From NCBI GenBank assembly GCA_026169575.1, contig JAPFCT010000110.1, positions 1 through 11,827 of the forward strand: a stretch of DNA of 11,827 nucleotides, in the 5' to 3' direction. Positions within the stretch are counted from its first letter, which is position 1; each line of letters starts with the position of its first letter. The notes under the pieces are model-generated. The model saw only the letters and a program-made list of their open reading frames with translations. It was not told the DNA's origin and made no database searches. Of the stretch, positions 7,157-11,827 are shown in pieces. A program made the position numbers and the translations under genes. This DNA is from Faecalimonas sp. (lineage in GTDB: Bacteria; Bacillota_A; Clostridia; Lachnospirales; Lachnospiraceae).

Positions 7157-8482
7157 ATGAGAGAAAAATATGAATCATTGCCGTTGACGTCTTTAAAAGA
7201 AATCGCAAAAGCGCGAGGATTAAAAGGTGTATCGACAATGAAAAAAGCAGATATCATCGAACTGATGTTAAAAAAAGACGAGCAGGATAAAGCAGAAGAA
7301 GCAAAAGAAGAAGTAAAGAATGAAAAGACAGGAGTTGTCGATATCGAAGAACTGGACAGCGGAATCACCGCGCATGGGATTCTGGAAGTGCTTCCAGACG
7401 GGTATGGATTTATCCGGAGCGACAATTATCTTCCGGGAGAGAATGACGTTTATGTGTCGCCGTCACAGATCCGCCGGTTTAATCTGAAGACCGGGGATAT
7501 CCTGACCGGAAATACCAGGATCAAGACACAGTCAGAGAAATTCAGTGCACTTTTATATCTGACAACGGTAAATGGGATGCGCCCTGCAGAGGCAGCAAGA
7601 CGGACAAGCTTTGAGGATATGACACCGATCTTTCCAAATGAAAGGCTCCGCCTGGAAAATCCAGGAAGTTCGACAGCAATGCGGATCGTGGATCTGTTAT
7701 CTCCGATCGGAAAAGGGCAGAGAGGAATGATCGTATCTCCTCCGAAAGCCGGTAAGACGACTCTGATCAAAGAGGTTGCGTTGTCGGTACTCAAAAATAA
7801 TCCGGAGATGCATATCCTGATCCTTTTGATCGATGAGCGCCCGGAGGAGGTAACCGATATCCGGGAGGCGATCACCGGAAAGAATGTAGAAGTGATCTAC
7901 TCTACTTTTGATGAACTTCCAGAACATCACAAGAGAGTGTCTGAGATGGTGATCGAGCGCGCCAAACGTCTGGTAGAACACAAAAAAGATGTTATGATTC
8001 TGCTCGACAGTATCACACGTCTTGCGAGGGCGTATAACCTGACAGTTCCGCCAAGCGGAAGAACATTGTCCGGTGGTCTGGATCCGGCAGCGCTTTACAT
8101 GCCAAAGAGGATTTTTGGTGCGGCGAGAAATATGAGAGAAGGCGGAAGTCTGACGATCCTTGCAAGTGCACTTGTAGATACCGGAAGCAAAATGGATGAT
8201 GTCATTTACGAAGAATTTAAAGGAACCGGAAATATGGAACTTGTTCTGGACAGAAAACTGCAGGAGAAGAGAGTATTCCCGGCGATCGACATTCCAAAAT
8301 CAGGAACGAGAAGAGAGGATCTTCTGCTGAGCGCTGAGGAGCAGGAAGCGGTATATTCTCTGCGCCGTGCATTAAACGGAATGAAGAGTGAAGAGGCGGT
8401 TGATAATATTCTGAATATGTTCTCCCGCACGAAAAATAACGAAGAATTCATCCAGATGGTGAAAAAGACAAAAATTATTTAA
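7157..8482 (+). CDS. rho: Transcription termination factor Rho
   Basis: A 441-residue hexameric RNA-dependent ATPase/translocase that ends transcription at Rho-dependent sites. Domains: N-terminal helical Rho_N domain (about 1-40; [23 protein letters not shown]), a short charged linker (about 41-66, Lys/Glu-rich), an OB-fold RNA-binding domain (about 70-120) with [14 protein letters not shown], then the RecA-like motor. Walker A is PPKAGKTT with K200, the catalytic Glu region is [11 protein letters not shown] (E227), Walker B is [16 protein letters not shown] with D284, then the Q-loop [10 protein letters not shown] and the region [11 protein letters not shown] with the arginine finger. Residues equivalent to the bicyclomycin contacts (PKAGK, ER, DS--R) look conserved. 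The linker is short compared with the long insertions seen in some phyla. RBS GGAAGTAGG precedes ATG 7157. No intrinsic terminator is seen after it; rpmE has its own promoter 17 bases on. Confidence 0.97.
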   Translation: MREKYESLPLTSLKEIAKARGLKGVSTMKKADIIELMLKKDEQDKAEEAKEEVKNEKTGVVDIEELDSGITAHGILEVLPDGYGFIRSDNYLPGENDVYVSPSQIRRFNLKTGDILTGNTRIKTQSEKFSALLYLTTVNGMRPAEAARRTSFEDMTPIFPNERLRLENPGSSTAMRIVDLLSPIGKGQRGMIVSPPKAGKTTLIKEVALSVLKNNPEMHILILLIDERPEEVTDIREAITGKNVEVIYSTFDELPEHHKRVSEMVIERAKRLVEHKKDVMILLDSITRLARAYNLTVPPSGRTLSGGLDPAALYMPKRIFGAARNMREGGSLTILASALVDTGSKMDDVIYEEFKGTGNMELVLDRKLQEKRVFPAIDIPKSGTRREDLLLSAEEQEAVYSLRRALNGMKSEEAVDNILNMFSRTKNNEEFIQMVKKTKII

Positions 8483-8499
8483 TGATTTTTACAAATAAC

Positions 8500-8528
8500 T
8501 TGCAATGTGAAAATAAGTATGCTACAAT
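8500..8528 (+). promoter_or_regulatory. Strong extended -10 promoter for rpmE
   Basis: -35 TTGCAA (8500-8505), a 17-base spacer, and -10 TACAAT (8523-8528) preceded by TG at 8520-8521 with one intervening base, making an extended -10. Start of transcription is expected near 8535. It lies just after the rho stop, so rpmE is expressed independently, as expected for a ribosomal protein gene. Confidence 0.8.
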
Positions 8529-8534
8529 AAAAAA

Positions 8535-8652
8535 GCTGTTTAACAAATAATAAGCAAACGTTCCTCTGTCAAAAGACAGCAGGACTGATTGCAAAGATAT
8601 TCGCTGTGAGGGCGATATAACCTCACGAAATAAAAATGAAGAGGTGAAAATC
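8535..8652 (+). promoter_or_regulatory. Structured 5' leader of rpmE, probable L31 autoregulatory element
   Basis: The ~118-base leader folds by inspection into two elements. Hairpin 1: bases 8562-8570 pair with 8575-8584 around an AAAA loop, nine pairs with C8580 bulged; GCAA (8554-8557) can close it with TTGC (8589-8592). Hairpin 2: ATAT-CGC (8597-8604, T8601 bulged) pairs with GCGATAT (8612-8618), and its loop GTGAGG (8606-8611) is complementary to CCTCAC (8621-8626). ACCTC (8620-8624) can instead pair with GAGGT (8641-8645), which is the Shine-Dalgarno of rpmE. Leaders that bind L31 and repress its own gene are known in several bacterial groups; whether this is the described Firmicutes type was not checked. 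The switch reading is inference. Confidence 0.6.
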
Positions 8653-8856
8653 ATGAAAGAAGGAATACATCCAGTTTATCATCAGGCAACAGTAACATGT
8701 AACTGTGGAAACACATTCGTAACAGGATCTACAAAAGAAGATATCCACGTAGAAATCTGTTCTAAATGTCATCCATTCTACACAGGACAGCAGAAAGCTG
8801 CTCAGGCTCGTGGACGTGTTGATAAATTTAACAAGAAATACGGAATTCAGGAATAA
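8653..8856 (+). CDS. rpmE: 50S ribosomal protein L31 (zinc-binding type)
   Basis: A 67-residue ribosomal protein of the large subunit, bridging the subunits at the central protuberance. [16 protein letters not shown] opening; four zinc-ligand cysteines C16, C18, C36 and C39 (CNCGNTF and CSKCHPF), so this is the C+ form that needs zinc, not the zinc-independent RpmE2 form; ends in [10 protein letters not shown]. Start: ATG 8653 with SD GAGGTG (8641-8646) at 6-base spacing; the in-frame GTG at 8644 lies inside that SD and is rejected. Codon use looks more biased (GAAGAT, CGT, AAA) than the neighbours, consistent with high expression. It is flanked by its own promoter, leader and terminator, so it is monocistronic. 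Confidence 0.97.
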   Translation: MKEGIHPVYHQATVTCNCGNTFVTGSTKEDIHVEICSKCHPFYTGQQKAAQARGRVDKFNKKYGIQE

Positions 8857-8872
8857 TCAGAATGACGAGAAT

Positions 8873-8901
8873 AGGTTGAGGTGTAAATCTCAACCTTTTT
8901 T
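8873..8901 (+). terminator. Strong intrinsic terminator after rpmE
   Basis: Perfect 8-bp stem AGGTTGAG (8873-8880) / CTCAACCT (8889-8896), 8-base loop, then TTTTTT (8896-8901). It lies 16 bases after the rpmE stop and isolates it from the DUF1385 gene. I could not identify a good promoter for that next gene in 8902-8991. Confidence 0.92.
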
Positions 8902-8991
8902 AGCATTGTGGAGAAGTGTATAGATATGACAGAAGGGCAGAGGAAAAGGACCGATTTTACTCTGTCTGGGAAATAGAAGGAGGGCAGATCC

Positions 8992-9918
8992 ATGAAGTCA
9001 TCAAATATTGGCGGTCAGGCAGTGCTGGAAGGCGTGATGATGAAGAACGGAGACCAGTATGCAGTGGCAGTCAGAAAGCCGGATGGGGAGATCGCACTTC
9101 AAAAGGAAGAGTATCACGGGATCATCAGATGGAAAGCGCTGACAAGACTTCCGTTTGTGAGAGGGATCTTCAGTTTTATAGATTCCCTTGTACTTGGAAT
9201 GAAAACACTTTCTTATTCTGCAAGTTTTTTTGAGGAAGAAGAGGAAGAGATACTGAGTGAGAAGGAGGCTGCAAAAAAGGAAAAGCAGGAGAATCTGATC
9301 ATGGGGATCACGATGGCATGTTCTGTTGTGATCGCAGTGGCAGTTTTTATGATCCTTCCGTATATGTTGTCCAATTTGCTGAAACCGCTTGTGCCGGGCA
9401 GATTTGCCAGAACAGTGATAGAAGGGATTGTGAGGATTTTTCTGTTTATCGCATATATCCTGCTGATCTCGAGGATGAAAGACATCCAGCGTGTCTTTAT
9501 GTATCACGGGGCGGAGCATAAGTGTATCAACTGTATCGAACATGGTATGGATCTGACTGTTGAGAATGTCAGAAAAAGTTCCAAACAGCATAAGCGGTGC
9601 GGGACAAGCTTTCTGTTCTTTGTGTTGTTTGTCAGCATTATTGTCTGCTTCTTTATCACAACGGAGTCGCCGGTATTAAGAATACTGCTTCGGATCGCAC
9701 TGCTTCCGGTGATCGCAGGGATTTCTTATGAGATCATCCGTCTTGCAGGAAACACAGATCATCCGTTTGTGGAACTGTTAAGCAAGCCGGGACTTGCGCT
9801 TCAGAATCTGACGACAAAAGAACCGGAAGATGATATGATCGAGGTGGCGATCTGTTCGGTAGAAGCAGTGTTTGACTGGAGGAAATACCAGAAGGAAAAT
9901 TTTCCCAAAGAGCCGTAA
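8992..9918 (+). CDS. DUF1385 membrane protein (YqhQ-like)
   Basis: A 308-residue integral membrane protein of the DUF1385 family (YqhQ in Bacillus), whose function I do not know. Signatures: GGQAVLEGVMMKNG at the N-terminus (7-20); YHGAEHKCIN (171-180) and HKRCGTSF (200-207), which carry several His, Glu and Cys residues and look like a metal site. Predicted membrane segments lie near 102-124, 141-160, 208-222 and 229-250. An acidic run (E81-E86) followed by a charged KE-rich stretch precedes the first of these, probably cytoplasmic. It ends in a soluble tail. RBS GGAGG sits before ATG 8992. In many Firmicutes the gene sits next to prmC/prfA and rpmE, as here, so a link to translation or growth is plausible but unproven. 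Confidence 0.9.
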   Translation: MKSSNIGGQAVLEGVMMKNGDQYAVAVRKPDGEIALQKEEYHGIIRWKALTRLPFVRGIFSFIDSLVLGMKTLSYSASFFEEEEEEILSEKEAAKKEKQENLIMGITMACSVVIAVAVFMILPYMLSNLLKPLVPGRFARTVIEGIVRIFLFIAYILLISRMKDIQRVFMYHGAEHKCINCIEHGMDLTVENVRKSSKQHKRCGTSFLFFVLFVSIIVCFFITTESPVLRILLRIALLPVIAGISYEIIRLAGNTDHPFVELLSKPGLALQNLTTKEPEDDMIEVAICSVEAVFDWRKYQKENFPKEP

Positions 9919-9996
9919 GAGAGAGCAGGACAGAACGCTGAAATATTAGAAAACAGAGATCAGAATCATAATAGGATTGGAAAAAAGGGGATCAGT

Positions 9997-10830
9997 ATGA
10001 CGCTACAGGAGTTATATCAAGAAGGGATCTTGCGTCTGAAACAGGCAAAGATCGCGGAGGCAGAGCTGGATGCCTGGTATCTGATGGAATATGTGACGGG
10101 GATCCATAGGACGATGTATTATCTGAGACAGCAGGAGACAGTGGAGAAAGATACGGCAGACAGATATTTTGACTGTATTGGAAGGCGGGCCAGGAGGATT
10201 CCTCTTCAGCATATTACCGGGGAGCAGGAATTTATGGGGCTGACATTTTTGGTCAACGAACATGTGCTGATTCCCCGGCAGGACACAGAGGTGCTTGTGG
10301 AAGAAGCGCTGTTACATTTAAATGGAGACGAGCAGGTATTGGATATGTGCACGGGTTCCGGCTGTATCCTGATCAGTCTGGCACATTACCGGAAAGGGAT
10401 CCGTGCAGTCGGAGCAGATATTTCGGATGAGGCACTTCAGATTGCAGAAAAAAATGCAAAGAAGTTGAGCGAGAATGTCACTTTTCTCAAAAGTGATCTG
10501 TTTGATCGGATTGAAGGAAACTATGATCTGATCGTATCCAATCCGCCGTATATCCGGACAGAAGTGATCGAGGAACTGGAGGAGGAAGTAAGACTTCATG
10601 ATCCGATGATCGCGCTGGACGGGAAAGAGGACGGGCTATATTTTTACAGAAAGATTACAGAACAGAGCCGGAAGCATCTGTCATGCGGTGGCTGGCTCCT
10701 CTTTGAGATCGGACATGATCAGGGGGAGGATGTCGCAAGGATCATGGAAGATGCCGGGTTTGCCGAAGTGTCGGTAAAAAAGGATCTGGCAGGGCTTGAC
10801 CGTGTGGTATCCGGCATGTACAATAGATGA
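9997..10830 (+). CDS. prmC: Release factor glutamine methyltransferase PrmC
   Basis: A 277-residue SAM-dependent enzyme that N5-methylates the Gln of the GGQ motif in release factors RF1 and RF2, raising the rate of peptide release. The N-terminal helical domain (about 1-80) recognises the release factor; the linker [26 protein letters not shown] leads into the Rossmann core. Motif I is VLDMCTGSG (114-122), ADIS follows as the beta-2 acidic residue, and the hallmark NPPY is at 182-185, which holds the substrate glutamine. The C-terminus reads [22 protein letters not shown] lies before ATG 9997. It is separated from prfA by 19 bases, so the enzyme and its substrate are co-transcribed. The gap to DUF1385 is 78 bases with no obvious terminator. 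Confidence 0.96.
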   Translation: MTLQELYQEGILRLKQAKIAEAELDAWYLMEYVTGIHRTMYYLRQQETVEKDTADRYFDCIGRRARRIPLQHITGEQEFMGLTFLVNEHVLIPRQDTEVLVEEALLHLNGDEQVLDMCTGSGCILISLAHYRKGIRAVGADISDEALQIAEKNAKKLSENVTFLKSDLFDRIEGNYDLIVSNPPYIRTEVIEELEEEVRLHDPMIALDGKEDGLYFYRKITEQSRKHLSCGGWLLFEIGHDQGEDVARIMEDAGFAEVSVKKDLAGLDRVVSGMYNR

Positions 10831-10849
10831 GAGAAATGGAGGAATAGAT

Positions 10850-11827
10850 ATGTTTGATAAATTAGAAGATCTGTTGATCCGCTATGAGGAAATCATGGGC
10901 GAACTTCAGGAACCGGATGTTGCAAATGATCAGGCGCGCTTCCGGAAGCTGATGAAGGAGCAGGCTGATTTAACTCCGATCGTGGAGGCATATACAGAAT
11001 ATAAAAAAGCAAAACAATCTATCGTGGACAGCGAGGAGATGCTGGAGATAGAATCTGATGAAGAGATGCGGGAACTTGCAAAAGAAGAACTCAGCGCTTC
11101 CAAAAAACGTGTGGAGGAGTTGGAGCATGAATTAAAGATCCTTCTTCTTCCAAAAGACCCGAATGATGACAAAAACATTATGGTGGAGATCCGTGCCGGC
11201 GCAGGCGGAGATGAATCGGCGCTGTTTGCGGCAGAAGTATATCGTATGTATGTACATTACGCAGAGAGCAAACGTTGGAAGACAGAACTGATCTCTGTCA
11301 ATGAGAATGGAATCGGTGGATTTAAGGAAGTTGTATTCATGGTAAGCGGCCAGGGTGTCTACTCCCGTATGAAGTATGAAAGTGGAGTACACCGTGTACA
11401 GCGTGTGCCGGAGACAGAGTCCGGCGGACGTATCCATACATCGACGATCACAGTTGCGGTAATGCCGGAAGCTGAGGAAGTGGATGTTGTGATCGAGGAT
11501 AAAGATATCCGTATCGACGTGATGAGAGCTTCCGGAAATGGTGGACAGTGTGTCAACACAACAGACTCCGCAGTCCGTCTTACACACTACCCGACGGGGA
11601 TCGTGATCTACAGCCAGACAGAAAAGTCACAGCTTCAGAATAAGGAAAAAGCATTCCGCTTACTCCGCTCAAAACTGTATGAATTAGAATTAGAAAAACA
11701 GCAGTCCGCAGAGGCAGAGGCAAGAAGAAGCCAGATCGGAACCGGGGATCGTTCAGAGAAAATCCGTACTTACAATTTCCCGCAGGGACGTGTGACAGAT
11801 CACAGAATCAAGCTGACACTGCACAAA
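10850..11827 (+). CDS. prfA: Peptide chain release factor 1 (RF1), 3' end cut off
   Basis: Partial gene: 326 codons from ATG 10850 to the window edge; family members are ~355-360 residues, so only about 30 are missing. RF1 reads UAA and UAG stops and triggers peptide release. Seen: N-terminal coiled helices (1-100) with [25 protein letters not shown]; the stop-codon-recognition tripeptide in RVPETES (P187-E188-T189), the RF1 PxT form rather than the RF2 [18 protein letters not shown]; the peptidyl-transferase GGQ at 231-233, followed by [13 protein letters not shown] (the residue after GGQ is Cys, where E. coli has His); and [15 protein letters not shown] near the edge. SD GGAGGA (10838-10843) has 6-base spacing. 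It follows prmC directly. Confidence 0.95.
   Translation, partial: MFDKLEDLLIRYEEIMGELQEPDVANDQARFRKLMKEQADLTPIVEAYTEYKKAKQSIVDSEEMLEIESDEEMRELAKEELSASKKRVEELEHELKILLLPKDPNDDKNIMVEIRAGAGGDESALFAAEVYRMYVHYAESKRWKTELISVNENGIGGFKEVVFMVSGQGVYSRMKYESGVHRVQRVPETESGGRIHTSTITVAVMPEAEEVDVVIEDKDIRIDVMRASGNGGQCVNTTDSAVRLTHYPTGIVIYSQTEKSQLQNKEKAFRLLRSKLYELELEKQQSAEAEARRSQIGTGDRSEKIRTYNFPQGRVTDHRIKLTLHK

Noticed and set aside
8644..8652. GTG 8644 as the rpmE start
   Set aside because: The GTG is part of the Shine-Dalgarno GAGGTG that serves ATG 8653; the L31 family begins with MK-G-HP at that ATG.
8916..9233. Open frame on the + strand starting in the rpmE-DUF1385 gap
   Set aside because: It overlaps DUF1385 in another frame for most of its length, has no ribosome binding site and no family resemblance.
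9001..9591. Open frame of 196 codons on the - strand opposite DUF1385
   Set aside because: Shadow of a clear gene; Cys/His/Phe-rich composition typical of reverse-strand translation; no ribosome binding site.
1..11827. Mobile elements, CRISPR arrays, tRNA or rRNA genes, attachment sites
   Set aside because: No transposase or integrase motifs, no regularly spaced repeats and no tRNA-like cloverleaf or CCA-ended stretch were seen; every gene is a chromosomal housekeeping or family gene with uniform composition.

Overview
The window looks like an ordinary chromosomal housekeeping segment from a Clostridia-type Firmicute, most likely Lachnospiraceae. This rests on the gene order rho - rpmE - DUF1385 - prmC - prfA, a DUF4364 gene, a TIGR01212 radical SAM gene, strong AGGAGG-like ribosome binding sites, moderate G+C (mid-40s percent by eye) and close protein resemblance to that group from memory. 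I see no prophage, insertion sequence, CRISPR array, tRNA or rRNA. No gap between genes reaches 300 bases.

Left part, + strand (2-3436): the 3' part of a flavin reductase-like gene with an unusual lysine/arginine-rich tail, closed by an intrinsic terminator. Next come a CE4 polysaccharide deacetylase that probably starts at a TTG, then tcdA (t6A dehydratase) and rarA (replication-associated AAA+ ATPase), the last two 11 bases apart. Middle part, - strand (3468-6925): a malic enzyme, a radical SAM protein whose start codon overlaps the malic enzyme stop (TAATG), a DUF4364 winged-helix protein and a class I SAM methyltransferase. rarA and the methyltransferase converge on a short spacer with a T7G7 tract and no clear terminator.

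Right part, + strand (7157-11827): rho, then rpmE (ribosomal protein L31) with its own strong promoter, a structured 5' leader and a strong terminator. DUF1385, prmC and prfA follow; prfA runs off the window end. PrmC methylates the GGQ glutamine of release factors, so prmC sits directly before the gene for its substrate RF1. rho and the malic enzyme diverge from a 231-base region (6926-7156) that holds a promoter for each and a perfect 12-bp palindrome inside the rho promoter.

No new multi-gene system is evident. The most interesting non-coding element is the rpmE leader. There the segment 8620-8626 can pair either with an upstream hairpin loop or with the Shine-Dalgarno sequence, as expected for an autoregulatory switch. 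The DUF1385 membrane protein, of unknown role inside a translation and termination cluster, is the most interesting protein-coding item.
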